A stretch of 64,000 bases of DNA from Chlorobiota bacterium (lineage in GTDB: Bacteria > Bacteroidota > Ignavibacteria > OLB7), in assembly GCA_016710285.1 (NCBI GenBank), contig JADJXR010000001.1, forward strand, positions 744,001 to 808,000, in the 5' to 3' direction. The position numbers and the translations under genes are program-made. The notes below the pieces were generated by a model that saw nothing but the letters and a program-made list of their open reading frames with translations, was not told the DNA's origin and did no database searches. Below are positions 26,318 to 35,488 of the stretch, in pieces. Numbering within the stretch: the stretch's first letter is position 1; the number at the start of each line of letters is the position of its first letter.

Positions 26318-28801
26318 ATGCCGATTCCCTCCCTTCCAATCGAACCGGTTCTTCCCGAACTCTGCGTGGCACTAAGCCAGCATCCCAATGTTGTGCTTCA
26401 GGCCCCGCCCGGCGCGGGGAAAACCACCTGTGTGCCACTTGCGCTGCTTGGCCAAGAATGGCTTCGGGATAAAAAAATTGCCATGCTGGAACCGCGCCGG
26501 ATTGCCGCACGCGCCGCCGCGCGCCGCATGGCCGGGCTGCTTGGCCAGCAGGTTGGCCAAACCGTTGGCTACCGCACCCGAATGGACACCGCCATTGGCC
26601 CAACAACCCGCATTGAGGTCCTTACCGAAGGGGTGCTGGCGCGGATGCTGCAATCGGACCCGGCGTTGGAGCAGTTCGGCGTGGTGATTTTTGATGAGTT
26701 CCACGAGCGAAGCATCCATGCCGATCTGGGGCTGGTGCTGGCGTTGCAGTCGCAAAGCCTGCTTCGCGCCGATCTGCGCCTTCTTGTCATGTCCGCCACG
26801 CTTGATGGCCAGCCGGTATCGCAGTTGCTGGGCAACGCCCCAATCATCACCAGCCACGGGCGCAGCTTCCCGGTGGAGACAATCTATCTGGAGAAGCGAA
26901 CGGAGGAACGGCTGGAGCGAACCGTGGCCGCTGGCGTTTCGCGGGCGTTGCGCCAGTGCCAGGGCGATCTTCTTGTCTTCCTTCCCGGCGTGGCCGAAAT
27001 CCAGCGGGTTGAAGAAGTTCTGCGGGGAAGCAATCTTCCTGGAAACATTGCCATTGCCCCGCTGCATGGCAGCCTTCCGCAGGACCAGCAGGACCGCGCA
27101 ATCCAACCCTCCCCACACGGCCAGCGGAAAGTGGTGCTTTCCACCTCCATCGCCGAAACCAGCTTGACGATTGAAGGGGTCCGCGCCGTTGTTGACAGCG
27201 GGCTGATGCGTGTGCCGCGATTCTCACCACGCAACGGGATGTCCCGGCTGGAAACCATCACCGTGACCCGCGCCGCTGCGGACCAACGGCGTGGGCGTGC
27301 CGGACGGCTTGGCCCCGGGCATTGCTTCCGCCTTTGGACCCTTGCCGACGATGCCACGCTTCTTCCCCACACAACGCCAGAAATTTTGGAGGCCGACCTT
27401 CTTCCGCTGGCGTTGGAGCTTGCCGAATGGGGCGTGCGCCACCCCGAAGAACTTCAGTGGCTGGATTCCCCTCCTGCGGCGGCATTCGCCCAATCGCGCG
27501 GGTTGCTGGCCCAGCTTGGCGCGATTGCCCCGAACGGCGAGATAACGCCACACGGCAAAAGCATGGCGCGACTGCCGCTGCACCCACGATTGGCCCAGAT
27601 GGTGCTGAAAGCGAAGGAGCGGGGATGGGGCGGAACCGCCTGTTTGCTGGCCGCGCTGCTCTCGGAACGGGACGTGATGCAGGGGAACCGCAGTGCCGAC
27701 GTACGATTGCGGCTGGAAGCGGTGCAACGGGGGGCGAACGGCGGCGAGCGTGGCACGATCGGCACCATCCGCACCGCAGCCCGGACGTTGCGGCGGAGCT
27801 TGGGAATCAGCGATCAGGAAGCGGTGGAGGTGGATGCCTGCGGGCCCCTTCTCAGCATCGCTTTCCCCGACCGAATCGGGGCGCGGCGTGCCGGAACCGA
27901 AGGGCGGTTTCTGCTCCGCAACGGCAACGCGGCGCGGCTGGACCCGAACGATCCCCTTGCCCGCGCCGATTTTCTTGTTGCCACCGAGCTGGACGGGCGG
28001 CGAAGCGAAAGCCGGATATTCCTTGCAGCCCCGTTGCTGTTGGCCGACATCGAAGATCAGTTTGGCGAGCAGATTCAGGAGGAAGAAGTGGTGGAATGGG
28101 ACGCGGGGACCGAATCGGTCAGGGCCATGCGGCGAACCCGGCTTGGGGGGATCACGCTTCGCGAGCAACCGCTTGCCAATCCATCACCCCAACATCTTGC
28201 GTTGGCACTGGCCGGCGCGATTGCTGCCGAAGAACTGCGCCCGCTGCCGTGGTCCCGCCAGTCGCGCCAGTTGCAGCAGCGGCTGGCGTTCCTTCGGCAA
28301 TTCGATCCTGCGCTCCCCGATTGTTCCGATGCCACGCTGCAAGCCACGGTTGGGGAATGGTTAGCCCCGCATCTGCACGGGTTCAAGCGGCTGAGTGAGG
28401 TAGGGAAATTGGATATGGAGAAGGTGCTGCTGGGGATGATCCCGTGGGAAATCCAGCGGCAATTGGAGCTGGACGCGCCAACGCATCTATCCGTCCCAAG
28501 CGGATCGCGGATTCCGATTGACTACTCCAACCCAGCGGACCCGGTTTTGGCGGTGCGATTGCAGGAGATGTTCGGCTGCGCCGAAACGCCGCGCATTGTC
28601 CGGGGGCGGGTTCCGCTAACGGTGCATCTGCTTTCGCCGGCCAATCGCCCCGTCCAAGTCACTCGGGACCTTGCCGGTTTTTGGCACAGCAGCTACTTCG
28701 ACGTTCGCCGCGACCTGCGCGGACGCTACCCCAAACACCACTGGCCCGAAAACCCAATGGAAGCCGAGCCAACAAGAAGAGCAAAGCGGAAAGGGGAATA
28801 G
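26318..28801 (+). CDS. hrpB: ATP-dependent DEAH-family helicase HrpB
   Basis: An 827-residue DExH helicase. Walker A APPGAGKTT is near residues 29-37, the DEFH box near 125-128, MSATLDG is motif III, STSIAETSLTIEGVRAVVDSG covers motif V and QRRGRAGRLGPGHCFRLW motif VI. Helicase-associated and HrpB-specific C-terminal domains follow, with the signature SGSRIPIDYS and the PVQVTRDLAGFW...GRYPKHHWPENP end. HrpB's cellular substrate is not well defined. The ATG at 26318 gives the normal length. It is divergent from the LOG/nth pair. Confidence 0.95.
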   Translation: MPIPSLPIEPVLPELCVALSQHPNVVLQAPPGAGKTTCVPLALLGQEWLRDKKIAMLEPRRIAARAAARRMAGLLGQQVGQTVGYRTRMDTAIGPTTRIEVLTEGVLARMLQSDPALEQFGVVIFDEFHERSIHADLGLVLALQSQSLLRADLRLLVMSATLDGQPVSQLLGNAPIITSHGRSFPVETIYLEKRTEERLERTVAAGVSRALRQCQGDLLVFLPGVAEIQRVEEVLRGSNLPGNIAIAPLHGSLPQDQQDRAIQPSPHGQRKVVLSTSIAETSLTIEGVRAVVDSGLMRVPRFSPRNGMSRLETITVTRAAADQRRGRAGRLGPGHCFRLWTLADDATLLPHTTPEILEADLLPLALELAEWGVRHPEELQWLDSPPAAAFAQSRGLLAQLGAIAPNGEITPHGKSMARLPLHPRLAQMVLKAKERGWGGTACLLAALLSERDVMQGNRSADVRLRLEAVQRGANGGERGTIGTIRTAARTLRRSLGISDQEAVEVDACGPLLSIAFPDRIGARRAGTEGRFLLRNGNAARLDPNDPLARADFLVATELDGRRSESRIFLAAPLLLADIEDQFGEQIQEEEVVEWDAGTESVRAMRRTRLGGITLREQPLANPSPQHLALALAGAIAAEELRPLPWSRQSRQLQQRLAFLRQFDPALPDCSDATLQATVGEWLAPHLHGFKRLSEVGKLDMEKVLLGMIPWEIQRQLELDAPTHLSVPSGSRIPIDYSNPADPVLAVRLQEMFGCAETPRIVRGRVPLTVHLLSPANRPVQVTRDLAGFWHSSYFDVRRDLRGRYPKHHWPENPMEAEPTRRAKRKGE

Positions 28802-28833
28802 GAAGTGCAGCATTGCGCCAGAGGGTGGAAGCG

Positions 28834-29015
28834 GTAGCCGAAGGTCTTTAGCCTTCGGCATCATCTGCCTTTAGCCTTCGGCGTCATCTGCCTTTATCAC
28901 TCCGCAGGCTAAAGACCTGTTATCAATCCCGATTCATCGGGCTGCCTACCAACCCGCCAGCGCAGCAAGCCCCCTCCCCGCCTCCCCCAATTCTGGAGGA
29001 GGGGCTGGCCGCAGT
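28834..29015. repeat. Mixed palindromic repeats between hrpB and the crotonase gene
   Basis: In the 367-nt gap 28802-29168, GTAGCCGAAGGTCTTTAGCC hairpins (28834-28950) are joined directly to the CCTCCCCCAATTCTGG/GAGG palindrome family (28951-29015). No gene is seen. Confidence 0.75.
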
Positions 29016-29168
29016 GGCGGGTGAGATTGAGAGAGGAAGGGATCAATCGCAGAACCTATTCCTCCCCCCGGGCACCACGCCAACCGGACCCGTCTGCTTT
29101 GCTATCTTGCGGCCCAACATCGAATGCCGGACAATGCATTCAACGAACACGTGACCGACAACCATACC

Positions 29169-29957
29169 ATGCAGAACTACGAAACCTTGTTGATTGAGCG
29201 GAAGCCCCAGGGCTATGCCGTAATCACGCTGAACCGCCCCGATAAACTGAACGCCTTGAACATCAAGCTGCTGCAGGAGTTGCACAACGCGCTTGCCGAG
29301 CTTACCCGCGACGAGCCGATGCGGGGCATTATCATCACCGGGTCCGGCGCGAAGGCGTTTGCCGCCGGGGCCGACATCGCCGAGCTGAACCAACTGGATG
29401 GCTACACCGGGCAGGAGTACAGCATCCGTGGCCAAAAAGTCTTCAACATCATCGAGCGGATGGACCGCCCGGTGATTGCTGCGGTGAACGGGTTTGCGCT
29501 GGGGGGTGGGTGCGAACTTGCAATGGCCTGCCACATCCGGCTGGCAAGCGAAAAAGCAAAGTTTGGGCAGCCAGAAGTGAACTTAGGGATCATCCCGGGA
29601 TTTGGCGGAACGCAACGGCTGGCGCGGTTAATCGGCCCGGCGCGGGCAATCGAGTACAACCTAACGGGGGACATGATTGATGCCGCAACCGCCGAAAAAA
29701 TTGGGCTGGTCAACCACGTTTACGCTGCCGACGAGCTGATGCCAAAGGCGGAAGAGATGATGCTGAAAATCCTGTCGAAAGGGCCGCAAGCGGTGCAATC
29801 CACATTGGAAGCCACACGCCGCGCAACCGATCTAACAATTGACGAAGGCCTTGCCCTGGAAGCCAAACTGTTTGGCGAATGCTGCGACACCGGAGATTTC
29901 AAAGAAGGAACCGGAGCGTTTCTGGAGAAACGGCCAGCGAAATTCATGGGGCACTAA
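29169..29957 (+). CDS. Enoyl-CoA hydratase/isomerase family protein
   Basis: A 262-residue crotonase, likely hydrating trans-2-enoyl-CoA in fatty-acid or amino-acid degradation. The oxyanion-hole segments AFAAGADIAEL and NGFALGGGCELAMACHI and the PEVNLGIIPGFGGTQRL stretch carry both catalytic glutamates (near residues 116 and 136). Length and the C-terminal EGTGAFLEKRPAKF match short-chain enoyl-CoA hydratases. The ATG at 29169 gives the usual start; 15 upstream codons look non-conserved. No other beta-oxidation gene is nearby. Confidence 0.93.
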   Translation: MQNYETLLIERKPQGYAVITLNRPDKLNALNIKLLQELHNALAELTRDEPMRGIIITGSGAKAFAAGADIAELNQLDGYTGQEYSIRGQKVFNIIERMDRPVIAAVNGFALGGGCELAMACHIRLASEKAKFGQPEVNLGIIPGFGGTQRLARLIGPARAIEYNLTGDMIDAATAEKIGLVNHVYAADELMPKAEEMMLKILSKGPQAVQSTLEATRRATDLTIDEGLALEAKLFGECCDTGDFKEGTGAFLEKRPAKFMGH

Positions 29958-30067
29958 GCCGCCAGAGCAAAGCATTGGAACCGCATCCCCCAAGCTGCAA
30001 CTACCACCAGGCTTGGGGGTTACGGGATAGCTCAAAAACGGAATCCGTCAATTCAACTTCAGCAACC

Positions 30068-31516
30068 ATGCAACATGCTATTCTTTGCGCCCTGATTGCC
30101 ATTCTCTGCACCGCCTGCGCCAACGGGCAGCAATATGGGCCCGCCGTGGCGTTCCCCGCGCTCACCTTCCAAAACCCTGTTGAAATGCTCAATGCCGGCG
30201 ATGGTTCCAACAGGCTGTTCGTCATCGAAAAATCTGGAATTGTTCGGGTGTTCCCCAACGATAACGAGGTGGCAAAAGCTGATACGTTCCTGAATATCAA
30301 AAGCAGGGTCAATTCTTCGAAAAGTGAGCTTGGATTGCTTGGCATTGCCTTCCACCCCAACTACAAAGACAATGGATATTTTTATGTGAATTACACCACC
30401 GGCACGGTGAATTCAGACCTGAGAACGGTGATTGCCCGCTACACGGCGAACCCCGCAAACCCCAACCGCAGCGATGCCGCAACGGAGCAGATTTTGCTGC
30501 AGGTTTATCAGCCATATGAAAACCACAATGCCGGCAAATTGGCATTTGGCCCCGACGGCTATCTCTATATTTCCCTAGGCGACGGAGGGAGCGGCGGCGA
30601 CCCCAGAAATCGGGCGCAAAATCTTGACTCCCTTCTTGGGAAAATGCTCCGCATTGACGTGAACAACACCGCGAACGGGAAAAATTATGCTATTCCTTCC
30701 GACAACCCTCTTGTTGGAAATCAGAATGGAAATCCAGAAGAAATATGGGCATGGGGATTGCGGAACGTCTGGAAATTCTGCTTTGACCCCGAGACAGGTT
30801 GGCTATGGGCTGCCGATGTTGGACAGAATCAATACGAAGAAATAGATATTCTGGAAAAAGGAAGGAATTATGGTTGGAAAATCATGGAAGCGAAGCATTG
30901 TTTTTCTTCAGCAAATTGCGACACTACAGGATTAACCCAACCGATCTGGGAATATCCACATAGCCAGGGGAGTTCCATTACTGGCGGCTACGTTTACCGT
31001 GGCACAGAATCCCCAGCATTAGTTGGGAAATACCTTTATGGTGATTATGTGACCGGGCGAATTTGGGCTTTGGAGTATGATGGAGAATCTGCGCCAATTA
31101 ATTCTTTGTTATTCCAAACAAAGCAGTACACACTTTCCTCGTTTGGAATTGATGAAAACAATGAACTCTATTTTTTAACCTATAACGAAGGCAAGATTTA
31201 CCGAATCCGCCAGCTGCCCAGCGATGCTCCCGATAATTCCACAGATCAAGGGAATTTTCTGCTCCATTCACCCAAGCCCAACCCGGCAACCGGGCGCGTT
31301 ATCATCCCTTTCCTGCTGGGCCACGACGCTTCCGTTACCATCTCACTGTTCGACCCCATCGGGCGTGAGGTGTTGCAGCTTTTCAGCGGTGCACGCTCCG
31401 CCGGATACCACGAAATCGCCTTCGATGCCAGCACAATTCCACCAGGGACCTACTTCTGCCGGCTGAGCGATGGAACACGCATCGAAACTGAAAACTTGTT
31501 ACTCCTCCCGCAGTGA
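30068..31516 (+). CDS. PQQ-type glucose/sorbosone dehydrogenase-like protein with T9SS sorting domain (copy 1)
   Basis: A 482-residue exported beta-propeller. Signal peptide residues 1-22 or so (ILCALIAILCTAC). The GSDH fold motifs are clear: GLLGIAFHPNY, ENHNAGKLAFGPDGYLYISL with the conserved His153, NRAQNLDSLLGKMLRIDV, and EEIWAWGLRNVWKFCFDPE. These enzymes oxidise sugars with pyrroloquinoline quinone. The last 90 residues form a T9SS type A sorting domain (PKPNPATGRVIIPFLL, ...PPGTYFCRLSDG). The catalytic part is noticeably AT-richer than the sorting domain. The ATG at 30068 starts the signal peptide. Confidence 0.88.
   Translation: MQHAILCALIAILCTACANGQQYGPAVAFPALTFQNPVEMLNAGDGSNRLFVIEKSGIVRVFPNDNEVAKADTFLNIKSRVNSSKSELGLLGIAFHPNYKDNGYFYVNYTTGTVNSDLRTVIARYTANPANPNRSDAATEQILLQVYQPYENHNAGKLAFGPDGYLYISLGDGGSGGDPRNRAQNLDSLLGKMLRIDVNNTANGKNYAIPSDNPLVGNQNGNPEEIWAWGLRNVWKFCFDPETGWLWAADVGQNQYEEIDILEKGRNYGWKIMEAKHCFSSANCDTTGLTQPIWEYPHSQGSSITGGYVYRGTESPALVGKYLYGDYVTGRIWALEYDGESAPINSLLFQTKQYTLSSFGIDENNELYFLTYNEGKIYRIRQLPSDAPDNSTDQGNFLLHSPKPNPATGRVIIPFLLGHDASVTISLFDPIGREVLQLFSGARSAGYHEIAFDASTIPPGTYFCRLSDGTRIETENLLLLPQ
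31201..31469 (+). repeat. Near-identical sorting-domain segment, copy 1
   Basis: This 269-nt stretch matches 32746-33014 at all but about nine positions by hand alignment. It covers the end of the propeller and almost all of the T9SS sorting domain. Confidence 0.85.
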
Positions 31517-31615
31517 CAATTGATGGTTTGTTGGTACTTATAGCGGTGTGGCACCACAGGAAACATCACCGTGCCGCACCGCATACTGCCATTGCACGCA
31601 CACTGCTCCGACGTG

Positions 31616-33055
31616 ATGAAAATCCTGCTTATTCACTCCTTCTCCTCCCTCCTTATTTTTTTCTGCGCTTCCACTGCTTTCGCGCAGCGGTACGAACCAA
31701 TACAAGCACTTTCCGACAGCCTGACATTTCAAGCTCCGGTGGAAATAACCAGCGCACGTGACGGAAGCAACCGATTATTTGTTCTGGAACAACAAGGGAT
31801 TGTTCGGGTGTTTGCCAACACCCCCACCGCAACATCTGCCGACACGTTTATTGATATCAGAAAAAAAATCATTGTGGGGAGCGAGCTTGGCTTGCTTGGC
31901 ATTGCGTTCCACCCCAACTACAAAAACAACGGATATTTTTATTTAAGCTACACCGCAAAAAATCCACTGCGTAGCGTGATTGCCCGGTACTCCGTAAGCA
32001 GCACCAATCCCAACGTGGCCGACACCGCAAGCGAGGAAATTATTTTGCAGGTTGACCAGCCATACAACAATAATAAAGCGGGGAAAATAGGGTTCGGGCC
32101 GGATGGCTATCTCTACATTTCTTTGGGAGATGGAGGTAAAACCGGAGACCCGGAAAATCGCGCTCAAAATTTATCCCTGCTCCTTGGGAAAGTTCTTCGT
32201 ATTGACGTAAACAACGCCGCAAACGGAAAGAATTATTCTATCCCCCCCGACAATCCATTGATCGGCAATAAGCAAGGGTATGCGGAAGAAATCTGGGCGT
32301 GCGGTTTTCGTAATCCGTGGAGGTTCAGTTTCGATCCGCAAACCAACCGATTATGGCTTGGGGATGTTGGGCTGTACACGTGGGAGGAAATCAACATTGT
32401 GGAAAAAGGGAAGAATTATGGCTGGAATATTATGGAGGGGAAGCACTGCGCCAGCTTTTCTCCGAACTGCGATACGGCAGGGCTTGCGCAGCCGATTTGG
32501 GAATATCCACGCGACGAAGGGCGCACAGTTATCGGCGGCTATGTTTATCGTGGCAGCCAACTGCCTGAGTTAGTTGGCAAGTATATTTTTGGCGATTACA
32601 CCAGCGGCCGCGTCTGGGCGTTGGATTATGCTGAAGATTCTGCGCCGGTTACTTCTCTTCTCTTCCAAAAAACGCTCTCCCTTACCGCGTTTGGGCTTGA
32701 TGAAAACAATGAATTGCTGATGCTATCCTACAACGGGCGTATATACCGGATCCGCCAGCTGCCCAGCGATGCTCCCGGTAATTCCACAGATCAAGGAAAT
32801 TTCCTACTCCATTCGCCCAAGCCCAACCCGGCAACCGGGCGCGTTATCATCCCTTTCCTGCTGAGCCACGACGCTTCCGTTACCATCTCACTGTTCGACC
32901 CCATCGGGCGTGAGGTGTTGCAGCTTTTCAGCGGTGCACGCTCCGCCGGGTACCACGAAATCGCCTTCGATGCCAGCACAATTCCACCAGGAACCTACTT
33001 CTGCCGGCTGAGCGGTGGCAAGCAGCCGCAAACACGCACCCTCATTATTGAGTAA
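31616..33055 (+). CDS. PQQ-type glucose/sorbosone dehydrogenase-like protein with T9SS sorting domain (copy 2)
   Basis: A 479-residue paralogue of the preceding gene, 99 nt downstream and probably a tandem duplicate. It has a signal peptide (FSSLLIFFCASTAFAQ), the same propeller motifs (GLLGIAFHPNY, GFGPDGYLYISLGDGG, EEIWACGFRNPWRFSFDPQ) and a T9SS sorting domain ending TLIIE. The conserved His of the NHNAG motif is replaced: the copy reads NNNKAG, with Asn at residue 153 (32072-32074). In soluble glucose dehydrogenases this region carries the general base, so activity may be lost or changed. Its sorting domain is almost identical in DNA to copy 1 while the catalytic half has diverged. Confidence 0.87.
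   Translation: MKILLIHSFSSLLIFFCASTAFAQRYEPIQALSDSLTFQAPVEITSARDGSNRLFVLEQQGIVRVFANTPTATSADTFIDIRKKIIVGSELGLLGIAFHPNYKNNGYFYLSYTAKNPLRSVIARYSVSSTNPNVADTASEEIILQVDQPYNNNKAGKIGFGPDGYLYISLGDGGKTGDPENRAQNLSLLLGKVLRIDVNNAANGKNYSIPPDNPLIGNKQGYAEEIWACGFRNPWRFSFDPQTNRLWLGDVGLYTWEEINIVEKGKNYGWNIMEGKHCASFSPNCDTAGLAQPIWEYPRDEGRTVIGGYVYRGSQLPELVGKYIFGDYTSGRVWALDYAEDSAPVTSLLFQKTLSLTAFGLDENNELLMLSYNGRIYRIRQLPSDAPGNSTDQGNFLLHSPKPNPATGRVIIPFLLSHDASVTISLFDPIGREVLQLFSGARSAGYHEIAFDASTIPPGTYFCRLSGGKQPQTRTLIIE
32746..33014 (+). repeat. Near-identical sorting-domain segment, copy 2
   Basis: Partner of 31201-31469. The match starts abruptly at CCGxATCCGCCAGCTGCC; upstream of it the two genes align only at protein level. 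Confidence 0.85.
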
Positions 33056-33095
33056 CTCCCATTGAGTATCCCCGGCCCGAACGCAAACGCCCGGA

Positions 33096-33953
33096 TTAAT
33101 ACACAACTCCCGGGGTGTGTTTCCATTTTCGATGCTGCCACATCCATTGCTCGGGATGCTGCCGGATTGCTTCTTCAAGAAGGTCAACATAGCGTTGGGT
33201 AAGCTGGATTGCGCCCTCTGGAGTGTTGGGCAGATCGCTGTGGTGAAGTTCCCGTAGCCGCGCCAGATAGCTGCCATCCGGCTGGCGAACGGCAAACCCG
33301 ATGATGACTTTGGGGCGGAACCGAAGCGCAAGGCGTGCCGGGGTTGAGAAGGTCCACGTGGGGATGCCAAACATGGTGGTTGGATGGTCGTTCGGGGTGG
33401 CCGATTGGTCGGCAAGCAGCGCAACCACGCCGCCATTGTTTAGCAAGCGTGCCGCTTCCAATGCCCCGCGTTCGTAGGGGATCACTCGGTTGCCCCGCGC
33501 GGTTCGGGTTCGGTTGGTCTCCCCCGCATCGTTCTGCTGTTTTACAATGATGTTGAACGGCGTGCCAGCCATTGCGGCTGTCCCAAACGCCAGCAGCTCC
33601 CAATTCCCGAGGTGTGCCGACAGCAGCAGCGCGCCGTTGCTTGCCCCGTCCGGCGTTAGCAATTCAAGGTTCTCCACTTTCAGGATGCGACGCAGCTTGG
33701 ATTCGGGAAGGTGGCGCAGGGGCAGCAGCTCCAGCAGTGTGGTAAGAGTGCTGTGGAAGGAACGCCGTGCAAGCCGTTGCCGATTGGCCTCGGTGAGTTG
33801 CGGGAACGCAAGCCGCAGGTTCGTCAAGGTGGCTTCGCGGCGCAGGCCGGCATGGTAGAAGCACCAAGCAAGCGGGCGGGCAAGGTGGCGCACTGCCCCA
33901 AACGGCACAACGCGCCCAATGCCGCCGAACAGAAATCGCCACAACAACTTCAT
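33096..33953 (-). CDS. Lysophospholipid/lipid A acyltransferase (LpxL/HtrB family)
   Basis: A 285-residue inner-membrane acyltransferase that adds a secondary acyl chain, most likely to lipid A or a related lipid. The HX4E catalytic motif is HLGNWE at residues 114-119, followed by VKQQND...RGNRVIPYERGALEAARLLNNGG and LLADQSA, all typical. It has an N-terminal membrane-associated helix. It lies 28 nt downstream of the GWxTD gene and probably shares its transcript. It is convergent with the dehydrogenase pair. Confidence 0.9.
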   Translation of the reverse strand: MKLLWRFLFGGIGRVVPFGAVRHLARPLAWCFYHAGLRREATLTNLRLAFPQLTEANRQRLARRSFHSTLTTLLELLPLRHLPESKLRRILKVENLELLTPDGASNGALLLSAHLGNWELLAFGTAAMAGTPFNIIVKQQNDAGETNRTRTARGNRVIPYERGALEAARLLNNGGVVALLADQSATPNDHPTTMFGIPTWTFSTPARLALRFRPKVIIGFAVRQPDGSYLARLRELHHSDLPNTPEGAIQLTQRYVDLLEEAIRQHPEQWMWQHRKWKHTPGVVY

Positions 33954-33981
33954 CCTGCCAGCCTATCCTTTTATCGGCGTT

Positions 33982-35406
33982 TTACCGGTTGTCCCGCAGC
34001 GTGCCGCTGTTGGGGTTGCCGTGGTGCATCTCGGCATAATCTTTCAGCCAGTCATCGTTGCGCGGCTCGCCGGGCGCGGTGGAGTGCACAAGGTTGAAGG
34101 CCTCGGTTTGGCTGCGATCCACAAACACAAACTGATAGTTGAGGTTTTGGTAAATCCAGATTTGGTACGGCTTCAGGTTGAACTCATTCAAATGGCGTTC
34201 GATGTTATCGGGCTTGCCATATTTCAGCAGCACGCGCCCGCGGTCGCTATCCCATCCGTTGGGGGCCATTGAGTACGCGTAGGCCGTGGCCGCACGTAAC
34301 CGCTCGAAGTATTCATCCTGGAACTCGTTGGCGGGCGTGCCGATTGTCTGGTCCCGCTTCAGCCAGAACTGCGTCAGGAATCTTCCCTTTGCTTCGGCAC
34401 CTTGCAGTTCGCCCCAGATTCTGGCCTCTGGCTCGGTGGCGATTGGCCGCACTTTCTTGAATTCCGTCTCCAACTCACTCTCTTTCAATCCAGCAAAAAT
34501 TGGATCCAGCAAATCGGCTTGCAGCAGGACGCTTCCTTGCTGCTGGGCCATTGCAAAATCTTTATCGGGGTTGCGGATGGTGATGGGGATCACCACTTGC
34601 GAGCTATCGGTGGCGGAGCTGATGTAGCCATTGAAGGCCGTCACCATCAAGTAATATTCGCCGCTGGGGAGCTCATCCACCACCATGGTATGAAGCTCCA
34701 CAATCGCGCCGGAGCTGGCGCGCTGGCGTTTCACCTCCTCCTGCTTCACCTTCCGCCCTGCCGTGTCGGCAATGCTGTAGCGGATGAAGAACTCGCTGGT
34801 GGGGACGCGGTCGGCCCGGTACAACTCCACGTAGCTGTTGACCACAAGGAAGGGGGCAGCAATCACTGTGGAGATATTCGGGCGGATCAAGAGTCCGTTT
34901 TTATAGAAAGGGTTATCGGTGGCCTCACTTGGTTCAAGCTCGGTGGTGATTTGGATATCGCTGGCTTGCAGGGCGGTCCCATTGAACGCCCGCACCTTCA
35001 TGGTGAAACTTTGCGAGTCGGCAGCACCGCCGGAAGCCATGTCGCGGTAGAGGATCTGTGCGGAATAGACCCCGGGCTTGATTGCCAGCCGTTGGATTCC
35101 CATCAGCACCCGCCCGGTGTTGGAGATTGTCAGTTCGCTGATCCAGTCGGTGCTTGCCACCACAACGCCCTGGAAGTTGCGCAGCCTTAAGCGTTGGTAT
35201 AACCGCCCTGTTTCGTTTGGCTTCCCCAGCAATCCGCGCTCGCTAAATTGGCTGGTGAACTCCACCAGCGTCAGCGAATCGTTGTAGGCAAAGTTGCTGT
35301 AGGTGTACAGGTAGTTCATTGGGCCGGGGGTGTCGGCAGCGGCGGCGGCCGATACGCAGACCAGCGTGGCGATTGCAAGCAAAAGGATTCGATTCATGGT
35401 TTCCAT
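33982..35406 (-). CDS. Exported GWxTD-domain protein
   Basis: A 474-residue exported protein with a signal peptide (LLLAIATLVCVSAAAAAD). The C-terminal 130 residues match the GWxTD domain: FWLKRDQTIGTPANEF, ERLRAATAYAYS, then GWDSDRGRVLLKYGKPD, a variant of the name-giving GWxTD, and YQIWIYQ. The N-terminal part is a beta-rich region (VYSAQILYRDMASG). Function is unknown; the domain is frequent in FCB-group genomes. Two ATGs are possible (35406 and 35397); the first has GGGAAA 5 nt upstream. The leader consists of six 13-nt repeats. Confidence 0.82.
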   Translation of the reverse strand: METMNRILLLAIATLVCVSAAAAADTPGPMNYLYTYSNFAYNDSLTLVEFTSQFSERGLLGKPNETGRLYQRLRLRNFQGVVVASTDWISELTISNTGRVLMGIQRLAIKPGVYSAQILYRDMASGGAADSQSFTMKVRAFNGTALQASDIQITTELEPSEATDNPFYKNGLLIRPNISTVIAAPFLVVNSYVELYRADRVPTSEFFIRYSIADTAGRKVKQEEVKRQRASSGAIVELHTMVVDELPSGEYYLMVTAFNGYISSATDSSQVVIPITIRNPDKDFAMAQQQGSVLLQADLLDPIFAGLKESELETEFKKVRPIATEPEARIWGELQGAEAKGRFLTQFWLKRDQTIGTPANEFQDEYFERLRAATAYAYSMAPNGWDSDRGRVLLKYGKPDNIERHLNEFNLKPYQIWIYQNLNYQFVFVDRSQTEAFNLVHSTAPGEPRNDDWLKDYAEMHHGNPNSGTLRDNR

Positions 35407-35483
35407 CGTTATTTCCCGGCACTATTTCCCGTCGTGATTTCCTGTTGTGATCCCCTGGCGTGATTGCCCGGCGTGATCGCCAA
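35406..35483 (-). repeat. Six 13-nt tandem repeats forming the leader of the GWxTD gene
   Basis: Units start at 35406, 35419, 35432, 35445, 35458 and 35471. On the minus strand they read CGGGAAATAACGA, CGGGAAATAGTGC, CAGGAAATCACGA, CAGGGGATCACAA, CGGGCAATCACGC and TTGGCGATCACGC. The purine-rich core is Shine-Dalgarno-like, best in the three units nearest the start codon. Confidence 0.85.
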
Positions 35484-35488
35484 AAGTA
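35481..35488 (-). promoter_or_regulatory. Putative -7 box of the GWxTD gene
   Basis: On the minus strand TACTTTTG, a perfect TAnnTTTG. No convincing -33 TTTG is seen at the right distance. It abuts the repeat array, so a transcript starting here would have a leader made almost entirely of the repeats. Confidence 0.4.

Noticed and set aside
27224..28398. Open frames of 314 (minus) and 358 (plus, shifted) codons inside hrpB
   Set aside because: hrpB is complete with all helicase motifs; these frames are GC-driven overlaps without recognisable domains.
33040..33075. ATTGAGTA repeat after the second dehydrogenase gene as another 5' tandem array
   Set aside because: Only two imperfect copies, one of which is the last codons and stop of the gene; too little to group with the 13-15-nt arrays.
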